64,000 nucleotides of DNA from Azoarcus sp. Aa7 (GTDB lineage: Bacteria; Pseudomonadota; Gammaproteobacteria; Burkholderiales; Rhodocyclaceae): the NCBI RefSeq assembly GCF_014822185.1, contig NZ_QVLR01000047.1:1-64000 (forward strand), read 5' to 3'. Shown in pieces: positions 15,849-24,524 of this stretch. The stretch's first letter is position 1. Every line of letters starts with the position of its first letter. The notes under the pieces are model-generated. The model was not told the origin of the DNA, did not search any database, and saw only the letters and a list, made by a program, of their open reading frames with translations. Position numbers and translations under genes: made by a program.

Positions 15849-16361
15849 TCACTTCTTGAAGTTTTCGATGGCCTTCTCGATCACGCGCACCATCCCGCCG
15901 GGATTGCCGCGGCCGCCATCGACGATGATGTCCGCGACCGCACGATACAGCGGATCGCGTTCGCGGTAGAGGTTCTCGATGCGTTCGCGCGGGTTGGGCA
16001 CCTGCAGCAGCGGACGGTTGCGGTCGTGACGGGTCCGCTCCCACAGGACGGGTGTCGGCACGTTGAGGTACACGACGATACCCCGCTCCGACATCATCGC
16101 GCGGTTGTCGGGATTGAGCACGACCCCGCCGCCCGTCGCCAGCACGAGGTCGGATTCGCGCGTCAGCTCGTCGACGAGCTGAGTTTCGCGCCGCCTGAAA
16201 CCTTCCTCGCCTTCGATCTCGAAGATCGTGGAGACCTTGACCCCCGTGCGAGCCTCGATCTCGTGATCGCAATCGACGAAGCGCATGCGATGACGCCGGG
16301 CATACTCACGACCTACCGTGGTCTTCCCGGCGCCCATCATGCCAACCAGAATCACTAACAC
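15849..16361 (-). CDS. aroK: Shikimate kinase
   Basis: Phosphorylates shikimate at the 3-OH using ATP. The small P-loop kinase of about 170 residues has Walker [12 protein letters not shown] at the N-terminus, the shikimate-binding FVDCDHEIE segment, and LATGGGVV. The start is ambiguous. GTG at 16361 fits the P-loop distance; TTG at 16364 and an in-frame GTG at 16355 are alternatives, and none has a strong Shine-Dalgarno sequence. It follows pilQ by about 67 bp and abuts aroB, the common aroK-aroB arrangement next to pil genes. Confidence 0.94.
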   Translation of the reverse strand: MLVILVGMMGAGKTTVGREYARRHRMRFVDCDHEIEARTGVKVSTIFEIEGEEGFRRRETQLVDELTRESDLVLATGGGVVLNPDNRAMMSERGIVVYLNVPTPVLWERTRHDRNRPLLQVPNPRERIENLYRERDPLYRAVADIIVDGGRGNPGGMVRVIEKAIENFKK

Positions 16362-16428
16362 CAAACCGGCATCCCATACGTAATGCCAGCAACTATACAG
16401 CAGGCGAACGAGCCTGCGCGCGTGCCGA

Positions 16429-18603
16429 TCACTTGAGCGTCAGGGTGTCCGAGACGATCCGCGGTGTCAGGAAGACCAGCAGCTCGCGACGCGCCGACTG
16501 CGTATTCGTGGAGCGGAACAGGGCGCCAAGGTACGGGATTTCGCCGAGCAGCGGCACACGGTTTACGGTCGTGGTCTCCTCTTCCTCGAACACGCCGCCG
16601 ATCACCACCGTCCCGCCGTTCTCGACCATCACTTCGGTCGTCACGCTCTTCTTGTCGATCGGCGGGTTGCCGAGGATGCTGCGCGAGAAGTCCGCCCTGT
16701 CCTTACTCACTTCGACCTTCAGCTGGACGCGGCCGTCCGGCGTGATCTGCGGGCGTACCTTCAGCATCAGCACGGCGTCCTTGAAGCTGACGGTCGGCGG
16801 CTCGGTGCCGCTCGAGGGTGTGACGTAGGGAATTTCCTGGCCCTGCTTGATCGTCGCCTCGACCTGGTTGGCCGTGAGGATGCGCGGGCTCGACACGACG
16901 CGGCCGCGTCCGTCGGACTCGAGAGCCGCGAGCTCCAGGTTCAGGAAGCGCGTCAGCGAACGGTTGAACAGGGTCAGGTTCAACGCACCAAACGGATTGG
17001 TCGGCAGGAAGCCATTGCCGCTCAAGGCATTCTCACCAACGCGATGAATGATTGTGTTGATCGGGGTACCGGGGTCGGTGCTGATCTCGCCGGTCGAAGA
17101 ATCGAAATTGCCGAATTCGGACGAACCGAAACCGATCTTTGCTCCGTCGCCGAGGTTCTTGCTCTTGCGATCCCCGTAACCGAGACGCACGCCGAGATCG
17201 CGCGCGAAATCCTTGTTCGCCTCGACGACCCGCGCTTCGATCATGACCTGGCGCGGCGGAACGTCGATATCCTTGATGAGGCTCGCAAGGGCCGCCAAGC
17301 GGCTCGAGACATCGGTGACGAACAGCCGGTTGCTCCGCTCGTCGACGACGACGCTGCCACGCTTCGACAGCATCGTCTGGTCCTTGCTCTTCAGGAAGTC
17401 GAAGATTTCCTTGGACTTGTGATAGTTGATCTGGAAGCTCTCGGTCTGCAGCGGCTCCAGATCGCCGATCTGCGCCTTCGCTTCGAGTTGCAGCTTCTCG
17501 CGCGTCGCGAGCTCCTCGCCCGGAGCGATCCAGATGACGTTACCCGACTTGCGCATGTCCAGGCCCTTGGCCTGCAGGATGATGTCGAGCGCCTGGTCCC
17601 ACGGCACATCCTTGAGGCGCAGCGTCAGATTGCCCTGCACCGAGTCGCTGGTGATGATGTTGAAGTTGGTGAAGTCCGCGATGACCTGCAGCACCGAACG
17701 GACATCGATGTTCTGGAAATTCAGCGAGAGCTTCTCGCCCTTGTACTGGCCCCGCCCAGCCCCCTGGACCAGCTTGTTCGGATCTTCGACGACGCGGCGC
17801 ACCTCGAGCACGAACTGGTTGTCGCTCTGGTAGGCGTTGTGCTCCCACTTGCCGTTGGGCGTTACCTGCAGGCGGACGTTGTCGCCCTGCTGCTGTGCGG
17901 TCATCGACGTCACCGGCGTGGCGAAGTCGGTGACATCCGAGCGGCGACGCAGGTGCTCGGGCAAGGAGGTCTTCAGGAATTCGACGACCAGGCCGCCACC
18001 CTGCTGACGGATGTCGATGCCTGCGTCAGGACTGGAGAGCTGCACGACCACCCGCCCCTCGCCATCCTTGCCGCGGCGGAAATTGATGTCGCGGATGCTG
18101 CTTCCATCGGCGACCGCGTCACGTTTCGGCGCGGCGAAATTGGCCATCGCCTGCGAGACCTGCGTCGTCGTGGCGCCGGAAGGAGCCGCGGCACCGAGAG
18201 AAATGATGACGGAGCGTCCCTCGATGCGTGATTCGAAGGGCGTGACCTTGGTGACATTAAGGACGAGGCGGGTGCGGTCGCCGGCCTGGACGATGTTCGC
18301 GCTGCGCAGGTCGCCCTGGTCGATTTCCTGCACGCTGCGGCCCAAGCCGTTGATCGTTCCGGGAAAATCGAATGCGATCCGCGCGGGGTTCGCAACGCTG
18401 AAACTCGCCGGGGGCGCGGCGAGGGGCTCCTTGAGCGTGAGCTTCAGCAGTACGGCCCCCCCCTGCTGGGAAACCTCGAGGTCTTCGATGCGGTTCGTCG
18501 CGGCCTGGCTTTGCGACGACGCAGCCTGCGCAAGGACGGCGGGCGCAGGAACAGCCAGGGTGAACGCCGCACACAGCAGCGCAATCATGCGTTTGTGATT
18601 CAT
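16429..18603 (-). CDS. pilQ: Type IV pilus secretin PilQ
   Basis: Forms the outer-membrane pore through which the type IV pilus exits. The 724-residue precursor starts at the ATG at 18603 with a signal peptide ending near AVLA-QA. It has two AMIN domains that bind peptidoglycan (around residues 35-120 and 165-215), an STN/secretin N-domain (LSLNFQNIDVRSVLQVIADF) and a C-terminal secretin domain ending in LVFLTPRIV. The start overlaps the pilP stop (ATGA). It is the last pil gene of pilMNOPQ. Confidence 0.96.
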   Translation of the reverse strand: MNHKRMIALLCAAFTLAVPAPAVLAQAASSQSQAATNRIEDLEVSQQGGAVLLKLTLKEPLAAPPASFSVANPARIAFDFPGTINGLGRSVQEIDQGDLRSANIVQAGDRTRLVLNVTKVTPFESRIEGRSVIISLGAAAPSGATTTQVSQAMANFAAPKRDAVADGSSIRDINFRRGKDGEGRVVVQLSSPDAGIDIRQQGGGLVVEFLKTSLPEHLRRRSDVTDFATPVTSMTAQQQGDNVRLQVTPNGKWEHNAYQSDNQFVLEVRRVVEDPNKLVQGAGRGQYKGEKLSLNFQNIDVRSVLQVIADFTNFNIITSDSVQGNLTLRLKDVPWDQALDIILQAKGLDMRKSGNVIWIAPGEELATREKLQLEAKAQIGDLEPLQTESFQINYHKSKEIFDFLKSKDQTMLSKRGSVVVDERSNRLFVTDVSSRLAALASLIKDIDVPPRQVMIEARVVEANKDFARDLGVRLGYGDRKSKNLGDGAKIGFGSSEFGNFDSSTGEISTDPGTPINTIIHRVGENALSGNGFLPTNPFGALNLTLFNRSLTRFLNLELAALESDGRGRVVSSPRILTANQVEATIKQGQEIPYVTPSSGTEPPTVSFKDAVLMLKVRPQITPDGRVQLKVEVSKDRADFSRSILGNPPIDKKSVTTEVMVENGGTVVIGGVFEEEETTTVNRVPLLGEIPYLGALFRSTNTQSARRELLVFLTPRIVSDTLTLK

Positions 18604-19115
18604 TTCCGTGCCTCCTGCTGCTCCTGCAGCAGCAATGTGCTGATGCGCTCGACCCAATCGCCGTTCATGTCTTCAACCAGTTCTTTCAGGGTGACTTCGG
18701 ATTCCGAGATCGCCGTCACGAGTCCGAAATTCTGGCCCATGTAGTTGCCGACCTTGACCTGATGCAGGCTCTGGTCGGCGCGTACCAGGGCATGCACCTT
18801 TCGGTTCTGGGTGAGCACGCCGACAAGTTGCAGGGATTCGAGCGGATAGGCTTCGAGAGGCTCGCGCCTGCGATCGAGGTCGGGGCCGCCACGGCGGGTG
18901 GTTTTCGTTTCGGGCTCGATGCGACTCACCACGAAGGGGTCGGCGGCGCCTTCCGCTTCGTACTTCACGACCGGGACCGGCTTCATCTCGGGCAAGGGCT
19001 TGATCGTTCCGGTCATCCCCTTTTCCTGCTCGGTCATCCACCCCTGGATGTCCTCCTGGTCGCCTGCACAGGCGGTGAGAACAAGGGCGCTTGCAAGTAT
19101 CAGAAGGCGTTTCAT
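18600..19115 (-). CDS. pilP: Type IV pilus assembly lipoprotein PilP
   Basis: Inner-membrane-anchored lipoprotein that links the PilNO platform to PilQ. The 171-residue protein starts MKRLLIL and has a lipobox LTAC near residue 16, followed by a low-complexity linker and the PilP beta domain (LVGVLTQNRKVHALVRADQS, VKVGNYMGQNFG). The ATG at 19115 is chosen because it begins the lipoprotein signal; the upstream frame is arginine-rich and unsupported. It sits 7 bp after pilO and overlaps pilQ. Confidence 0.94.
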   Translation of the reverse strand: MKRLLILASALVLTACAGDQEDIQGWMTEQEKGMTGTIKPLPEMKPVPVVKYEAEGAADPFVVSRIEPETKTTRRGGPDLDRRREPLEAYPLESLQLVGVLTQNRKVHALVRADQSLHQVKVGNYMGQNFGLVTAISESEVTLKELVEDMNGDWVERISTLLLQEQQEARK

Positions 19116-19122
19116 GGCTTTC

Positions 19123-19791
19123 TCACTTGCCTCCCTTTGCCTTTGCGGCCTTCTCCTGCTGGCGCTTCTGCGCGAGCTCCTCTTCGTCGAGGTAGCGATA
19201 CGTGATCGCCTTCGCTTCCAGCTTGAGGCCGCCATCCTTCTGGGTTTCGATCGCGACGTTGTCCAGGGTCACGATCCGGGACATGCGGGCAACGTCTTCG
19301 GCGAATGCGCCGAGGTCGTTGTAGGCGCCGACGATGCGCACATCGATCGGCATCTCGGCATAGAAGTCCTTGACCGCTTCAGGACCCGGCTTGAAGAGTT
19401 CGAACTGCAGTCCGCGGCCGACGCCAGCCTGGTTGATGTCGGAAAGCAACGAGTCCATTTCCGCGCGATTCGGAAGCTGCTTCAGCAGCGCGCCGAACTG
19501 GCGGTCGGTCTCTTCGAGCTGGAGCTTGTATGCGTCCAGATTCACGGCAAGCTTCTTCTTCGTCACCCAGTCCTGGCGCAGCTGCACTTCTTCCGCCTCG
19601 CGCTGTTCGAGGAGCGCTACCTGATCGCGCCAGTCGAACCACCATGCGAGAGCGAGGACTGCGACGAGCAACGCGATGAACACCGCGATGCGCGGTGCCA
19701 TCGGCCACGCGCCGGGGTCGTTGGGATCGAGGCCCTTGAAATCCTGCGAGAGACGCTCGAAATCGATGCCTTGGAGTTTGCCGAGCTTCAT
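19123..19791 (-). CDS. pilO: Type IV pilus inner-membrane protein PilO
   Basis: Bitopic protein of the pilus alignment subcomplex that pairs with PilN. The 222 residues comprise a short cytoplasmic N-terminus, one membrane helix at about 33-52 (IAVFIALLVAVLALAWWF), a periplasmic coiled coil (about 55-115) and a ferredoxin-like domain. The lysine-rich C-terminal tail is family-typical. It overlaps pilN by 4 bp (ATGA). Confidence 0.94.
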   Translation of the reverse strand: MKLGKLQGIDFERLSQDFKGLDPNDPGAWPMAPRIAVFIALLVAVLALAWWFDWRDQVALLEQREAEEVQLRQDWVTKKKLAVNLDAYKLQLEETDRQFGALLKQLPNRAEMDSLLSDINQAGVGRGLQFELFKPGPEAVKDFYAEMPIDVRIVGAYNDLGAFAEDVARMSRIVTLDNVAIETQKDGGLKLEAKAITYRYLDEEELAQKRQQEKAAKAKGGK

Positions 19792-20360
19792 TTCCTGGCC
19801 CCTTGATCGCCTTCGGCCTTGGGCCCTTCGATACCGATGTTGAGCGCGAAGTCGCTGACCCGCCGCTTGTTCACGGATGCGGCCTTGATCTCGACCAGCC
19901 CCGGGTTGGCAAGGTAGGGCGATTCGTCGAGGCTGCGCATCAAAGCCGAGACGCGCGAATTGGACTGCGAGTAGCCGAGCAGGGCAATCTTCGGGCCGGT
20001 CTGCTTGATGGAGCGCAGATACACACCGTCGGGCACGCGGCGCGCGAACTCGTTCATGACGTTCACGGCCTGGGCACGCGTGGTCTGCAGGGACTCGATG
20101 ACCTGCTTGCGCGCCAGTAGGGCGTCGATCTGCTCACGCAGACGCTTGATTTCGGCGATCTGTGCGTCCAGCCTGGTGATCTCGGACTTGAGGAAGTCGT
20201 TGCGGCGTTCCTGACGCTCGACGTAGCCGGCGATCACGGTATGCACGACCAGCGCGACCAGCAGGCCGGCGACGACCATCGCGGCAGACACGACGTAGAA
20301 CTGCTGGCGTCGTTCACGGCGCTTGAGTTCGCGATGGGGCAACAGGTTGATTCGAATCAT
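19788..20360 (-). CDS. pilN: Type IV pilus inner-membrane protein PilN
   Basis: Binds cytoplasmic PilM through its N-terminal INLLPHRE motif (residues 4-11 here) and dimerises with PilO in the periplasm. The 190-residue protein has one membrane helix at about 24-48 and a coiled coil (about 50-90) followed by an alpha/beta domain. It overlaps pilM and pilO by 4 bp each, indicating translational coupling. Confidence 0.95.
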   Translation of the reverse strand: MIRINLLPHRELKRRERRQQFYVVSAAMVVAGLLVALVVHTVIAGYVERQERRNDFLKSEITRLDAQIAEIKRLREQIDALLARKQVIESLQTTRAQAVNVMNEFARRVPDGVYLRSIKQTGPKIALLGYSQSNSRVSALMRSLDESPYLANPGLVEIKAASVNKRRVSDFALNIGIEGPKAEGDQGARK

Positions 20361-21430
20361 GAATCGAATCTCCGGAGCGCCAGTCCGCAGGCAACCATCA
20401 GCGACGGTGCATCGGCCAGCAGGTTCTTGGGTCGCACGCGCGACGACATCGACATTCCGACGAAGGGGTTCGCGACGATGGTCGGGACCTGCGTACGGCC
20501 GGCGACCACGTCGGAAAGACCGGGCATCACCGAGCAGCCGCCCGCAAGGACGAGGTGGTCGACCTGGTTGTACTGCGTCGAGGTGAAGAAGAACTGCAGC
20601 GCCCGCGACACTTCGAGGGCCAGGCTGTCCATGAACGGCCGCATCAGGTCACGCTCGTAATCCTCGGGCAGGCCGCCCGCACGTTTCGCGGCTTCGGCGT
20701 CCTCGACACTCATGCCGTACTGGCGCGCGATTTCCTGTGTGAGCTGCATGCCGCCGAACGCCTGTTCGCGCGCATAGAGCTGCTGGCCGTTGCGCAGGAC
20801 ACTGACGTTCATGACGTTCGCGCCGATGTCGATCACCGCGACGATCTTGTCGGCGCCGCCGCCCGGGAGCTGCTTTGCGACGAGTTCGAAGGCCGCTTCC
20901 GCCGCGAAGGACTCGACGTCCATCACCGCGGCCTTGAGGCCGGCGGATTCGACTACGGCGACGCGATCTTCGACCTTTTCCTTGCGCGATGCGGCGATCA
21001 GGACCTCGACCTCTTCGGGGCTGCCCGGCGAGGGGCCGACCACCTGAAAGTCGAGATTGACTTCATCCAGCGCAAAGGGAATGTACTGACTGGCCTCCGA
21101 CTCGACCTGGAGTTCCATTTCCTGGTCGCGCAGGCCGCCCGGCAGAATCATCTTCTTGGTGATCACGGCCGAAGCAGGAAGCGCGACGGCGACCTGCTTG
21201 ATGCCCCCGCCCATGCGGCGCACGGCACGCATCACGGCGTCGCTCACTCCTTCGAGATTGGCGATATTGCCGTCAACGACGGCGTCACGCGGCAGGGATT
21301 CGATGGCGTACCGCTCCATGCGGTACGCACCCTTTTCGCCCTCTGACAGCTCGACCATCTTCACCGATGAAGATGAGATATCGAGGCCGACCAGTTGGCG
21401 CGCCTTGGGGCGAAATAGGGAGAAGTCCAT
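20357..21430 (-). CDS. pilM: Type IV pilus assembly protein PilM
   Basis: Cytoplasmic actin-like ATPase-fold protein that docks on PilN. It has 357 residues; the N-terminal VGLDISSSSVKMVEL phosphate-binding motif and AVIDIGANVMNVSVL fit the FtsA/PilM superfamily. GTG at 21433 directly precedes the ATG at 21430, and AAGGA lies 8 bp before the GTG and 11 bp before the ATG, so either could be used. It is the first gene of the pil operon, divergent from mrcA across about 170 bp that carries promoters for both. Confidence 0.95.
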   Translation of the reverse strand: MDFSLFRPKARQLVGLDISSSSVKMVELSEGEKGAYRMERYAIESLPRDAVVDGNIANLEGVSDAVMRAVRRMGGGIKQVAVALPASAVITKKMILPGGLRDQEMELQVESEASQYIPFALDEVNLDFQVVGPSPGSPEEVEVLIAASRKEKVEDRVAVVESAGLKAAVMDVESFAAEAAFELVAKQLPGGGADKIVAVIDIGANVMNVSVLRNGQQLYAREQAFGGMQLTQEIARQYGMSVEDAEAAKRAGGLPEDYERDLMRPFMDSLALEVSRALQFFFTSTQYNQVDHLVLAGGCSVMPGLSDVVAGRTQVPTIVANPFVGMSMSSRVRPKNLLADAPSLMVACGLALRRFDS

Positions 21431-21473
21431 CACAAAGAAAATCCTTAAATTTCTTTATGTTAGGCGCCGAAAC

Positions 21474-21502
21474 TGAATAAGCTTCTGAGATGCTAGCAAC
21501 AA
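21474..21502 (-). promoter_or_regulatory. Probable sigma-70 promoter of pilMNOPQ
   Basis: On the minus strand, TTGTTG (complement of 21497-21502) and TATTCA (complement of 21474-21479) are separated by exactly 17 bp, about 45 bp upstream of the pilM start. No sigma-54 GG-N10-GC element was seen. Confidence 0.42.
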
Positions 21503-21539
21503 AGTGTTGCGAGTGCAAACACAGACGGCGGCAGATGCT

Positions 21540-21569
21540 TTGGAGGCACCGGGTGCGCAAACGTATAAT
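21540..21569 (+). promoter_or_regulatory. Probable sigma-70 promoter of mrcA
   Basis: A perfect TATAAT at 21564-21569 with TTGGAG at 21540-21545, 18 bp apart, lies 30 bp upstream of the mrcA ATG. This implies a short leader. Confidence 0.65.
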
Positions 21570-21599
21570 TGCGCTCCCGCCTCCCTCTTTGGATTCCCG

Positions 21600-23957
21600 A
21601 TGCGCTGGGTCTTTTATCCCCTCGCGGCACTCATCGCTCTTGTCATTCTCGGCGCGGCAACCATTGCGGCAGTCTCTGCATTCGCATGGCCGAACCTGCC
21701 GTCGCTCGACGTTCTGACCGATTACCGCCCGAAGATTCCGCTGCGAGTATACACGTCAGATGGATATTTACTCGGGGAATTCGGCGAGGAGCGGCGGGTC
21801 GTCGTGGCGATGGACGAAGTTCCGGCGATTCTCAAGCAGGCCATCCTCGCCGCCGAGGACGAGCGCTTCTACGAACACCCCGGAATCGATGTGATCGGGA
21901 TCGCGCGTGCCGCGCTCGCGAACGTCGTGTCGGGCGGGCGCGGCCAGGGCGCGTCGACGATCACGATGCAGGTGGCGCGCAATTTCTTCCTGACACGCGA
22001 GAAGACCTTCAACCGCAAGCTCTACGAGATTCTCCTTGCATTGCGCATCGAGCGCAGCCTGAGCAAGGATCAGATCTTCGAGCTCTACATCAACCAGATT
22101 TACCTCGGCCAACGGTCGTACGGATTCTCGGCCGCAGCACGCGCCTATTTCGACAAGCCGCTGAAGGACATCACGGTGGCCGAAGCGGCCATGCTCGCGG
22201 GGCTGCCGAAAGCGCCGTCCGCCTACAACCCGATCGCGAATCCGCGCCGGGCGATCCTGCGCCAGCATTACGTGCTGCGCCGCATGGTCGAAGCCGGCTT
22301 CATCGACGAGAAGACCTTCGAGACGGCCCGCGCGGAACCGCTCGTGCTGGCGAACGGACGTTCGGCATCGAGTCCGCTGCGTGGCGACTTCGTTGCGGAG
22401 ATGGCGCGCCAGCTGGCCGTCGAGCAGTTTGGCGAACAGGCTTACGATTCGGGCATCCGCGTGATCACGACGGTGACGCGCGACGAGCAGCAGGCCGCCT
22501 ACAAGGCCGTCCGCCAGGGGGTGATGGATTACGACCGGCGACACGGTTACCGCGGCCCCGAGAGTTTCGTCGACCTGAGCGGCGTAAAGAACGACGACGA
22601 GGAGCGGCTCGACGAGTTGCTCTCCGACGTCGCCGACTACGATGACCTGCTCGCCGCGCTGGTTCTCGAGGCGTCACCCAAATCGGTCACCGTCTATCGC
22701 CACGGCGAAATCTCGAAGATCACGGGCGCAGGACTGGCCTTTGCGGCCCCGATGCTCAACGAACGGGCCCCGCAGGCACGCAAGGTGCGGCGCGGCGCGA
22801 TCGTGCGTCTCCGCGATCTCGGCGAGAAGGGCTGGGAGATCGCGCAGTTGCCGGACGTGGAAGCGGCGTTGGTCGCGGTCGACTCGAACACGGGTGCGGT
22901 TCGCGCACTGATCGGCGGCTTCGACTTCAATCGCAGCAAGTTCAACCACGTGACCCAGGCCCTGCGCCAGCCGGGATCGAGCTTCAAGCCCTTCATCTAT
23001 TCGGCTGCGCTCGAACGCGGGTTCTCGCCGAGCAGCGTCGAAGAGGACGGGCCGTTGTTCTTCCCGGCCGGGATCACCGGCAGCAAGGACTGGGAGCCGA
23101 AGAACTACGACGGCAAGTACGAAGGACCGATGACGCTGCGCGAGGGGCTGGCACGATCGAAGAACATGATCTCGATCCGGCTGCTGCGCTCGATTACACC
23201 CGAGTACGCTCAGGACTATGTTACGCGCTTCGGTTTCGATGCGGCCCAGCACCCGCCCTATCTGACGATGGCGCTCGGCGCCGGCATGGCGACGCCGTGG
23301 CAGATGGCGACCGGCTACGCAGTGTTCGCGAACGGCGGTTACCGCATCGAACCCTATGTCGTGAAAGAGATGATCGACGGTCAGGGGCATGTCGTCGCCA
23401 AGGTGGACCCTCCCGTCGCGGGCGAGAGCGCGCCACGCGTGATCGACCCGCGCAACGCGTGGCTGATGACCTCGATGATGCAGGACGTGGTCCGGCGCGG
23501 TACGGCAACGCGGGCGCTGACCCTCAAACGCGGCGAACTCGCCGGCAAGACGGGAACGACCAACGACTACGTGGACGCCTGGTTCGCCGGCTTCCACCCG
23601 GATCTGGTCGCGGTGAGCTGGATGGGGCACGACCAGCCGCGCAATCTGGGACGCGGCGAGACCGGCGGTTCGGCCGCCCTGCCGATGTGGGTGAATTTCA
23701 TGCGCACCGCGCTGAAGACCCTGCCGGAGAAGTTCCCGGCCCGCCCGGACGGGCTGGTTGCCGTCCATACGGGTTCGGGCCGCGACGAGTTCGTCTATAG
23801 CGAGAATGTCCCGACCGAACCGTTCATGCTCCCGACAGGCACTGAGGATCTGCCCCTGCCGGTCGAGGCGCCGGACGAGGCGCTGCCACAGACGCGCCCG
23901 ACGGCAGCACCGGCGCCGGTGGTGGAGCGCAGTCCGACGCCAGTGCGGCGACCGTAG
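21600..23957 (+). CDS. mrcA: Penicillin-binding protein 1A
   Basis: Bifunctional class A PBP that polymerises glycan strands and cross-links peptides. It has 785 residues starting MRWVFYPLAAL, with a membrane anchor at about 5-28. The GT51 transglycosylase carries EDERFYEHPGID and GQGASTITMQVARN. An OB-like insert follows, then the transpeptidase with SSFK (SxxK serine), SKN (SxN) and KTGTT (KTG). The tail is proline-rich. The ATG at 21600 begins the anchor; the upstream in-frame region overlaps the promoter and is not coding. Its divergence from the pil operon is a widespread proteobacterial arrangement. Confidence 0.96.
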   Translation: MRWVFYPLAALIALVILGAATIAAVSAFAWPNLPSLDVLTDYRPKIPLRVYTSDGYLLGEFGEERRVVVAMDEVPAILKQAILAAEDERFYEHPGIDVIGIARAALANVVSGGRGQGASTITMQVARNFFLTREKTFNRKLYEILLALRIERSLSKDQIFELYINQIYLGQRSYGFSAAARAYFDKPLKDITVAEAAMLAGLPKAPSAYNPIANPRRAILRQHYVLRRMVEAGFIDEKTFETARAEPLVLANGRSASSPLRGDFVAEMARQLAVEQFGEQAYDSGIRVITTVTRDEQQAAYKAVRQGVMDYDRRHGYRGPESFVDLSGVKNDDEERLDELLSDVADYDDLLAALVLEASPKSVTVYRHGEISKITGAGLAFAAPMLNERAPQARKVRRGAIVRLRDLGEKGWEIAQLPDVEAALVAVDSNTGAVRALIGGFDFNRSKFNHVTQALRQPGSSFKPFIYSAALERGFSPSSVEEDGPLFFPAGITGSKDWEPKNYDGKYEGPMTLREGLARSKNMISIRLLRSITPEYAQDYVTRFGFDAAQHPPYLTMALGAGMATPWQMATGYAVFANGGYRIEPYVVKEMIDGQGHVVAKVDPPVAGESAPRVIDPRNAWLMTSMMQDVVRRGTATRALTLKRGELAGKTGTTNDYVDAWFAGFHPDLVAVSWMGHDQPRNLGRGETGGSAALPMWVNFMRTALKTLPEKFPARPDGLVAVHTGSGRDEFVYSENVPTEPFMLPTGTEDLPLPVEAPDEALPQTRPTAAPAPVVERSPTPVRRP

Positions 23958-23983
23958 GAAGGAATCCCCGGAGCGCCGCCGGT

Positions 23984-24307
23984 TCAGCCTGCCTTGACGG
24001 CGACGGACGCCCCGGACTGCTGGCTGACGAGTTGCGACAGCATCGCGTAGAGCTCGACGCCGTCACGCGTGGCGATCCAGCGGCCGGCGTCGTGGCGGAA
24101 GTGGAAGCCGCCGGCCTTGGCGGCGACCCAGATCTCGCGGGCGGCCGAGTGACGGTTGATCACCATCTTGCTGCCGTTCTCGAATTCGATCTCGAGCACG
24201 CCGCCGGGCATGGTCTCGATGTCCAGTTCGGCACCGCAGACTTCGAGCGCGGCTTCGATCCGCACGAGTTCGGCTTCGGCCAGCGCGTTGAACGCCGATT
24301 CTTCCAT
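23984..24307 (-). CDS. cyaY: Iron donor protein CyaY (frataxin)
   Basis: Bacterial frataxin, which modulates iron delivery to Fe-S cluster assembly. The 107-residue product is the usual size, with an acidic first helix (EAELVRIEAALE) and the frataxin sheet ending in GGFHFRHDAGRW. The ATG at 24307 is preceded by AGAAGGAG. It is divergent from lptM with 46 bp between starts, and its 3' end faces mrcA. Confidence 0.93.
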   Translation of the reverse strand: MEESAFNALAEAELVRIEAALEVCGAELDIETMPGGVLEIEFENGSKMVINRHSAAREIWVAAKAGGFHFRHDAGRWIATRDGVELYAMLSQLVSQQSGASVAVKAG

Positions 24308-24353
24308 GTTCGCTCCTTCTGTTAGCATTTCCGTTTTTTCGACCGACGACATC

Positions 24354-24524
24354 ATGCGAGCCATTCCGACTGCTGCCGCGCTATGCTGCGCCCTTGCCCT
24401 GAGCGGCTGCGGCATCAAGGGGCCGCTGTACCTGCCCCAGGTTCCGCCCGCACCGGCGAAGGCGGCTCCGGCCGCCGGCGTCGATCATAGCAAAGCCCCC
24501 ACTGTTCCCCACGACCCCAGATGA
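24354..24524 (+). CDS. lptM: LPS translocon maturation lipoprotein LptM (YifL)
   Basis: A 56-residue lipoprotein. The signal peptide ends in lipobox LSGC (Cys near residue 19), followed by GIKGPLYLP, which matches the conserved GLKGPLYFP of E. coli LptM/YifL. In E. coli the protein binds LptD and helps mature its disulfides. The tail is Pro/Ala-rich and disordered. Position also supports the call: cyaY-yifL is a conserved neighbour pair. The stop overlaps the lysA start (ATGA), so the two are translationally coupled. Confidence 0.9.
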   Translation: MRAIPTAAALCCALALSGCGIKGPLYLPQVPPAPAKAAPAAGVDHSKAPTVPHDPR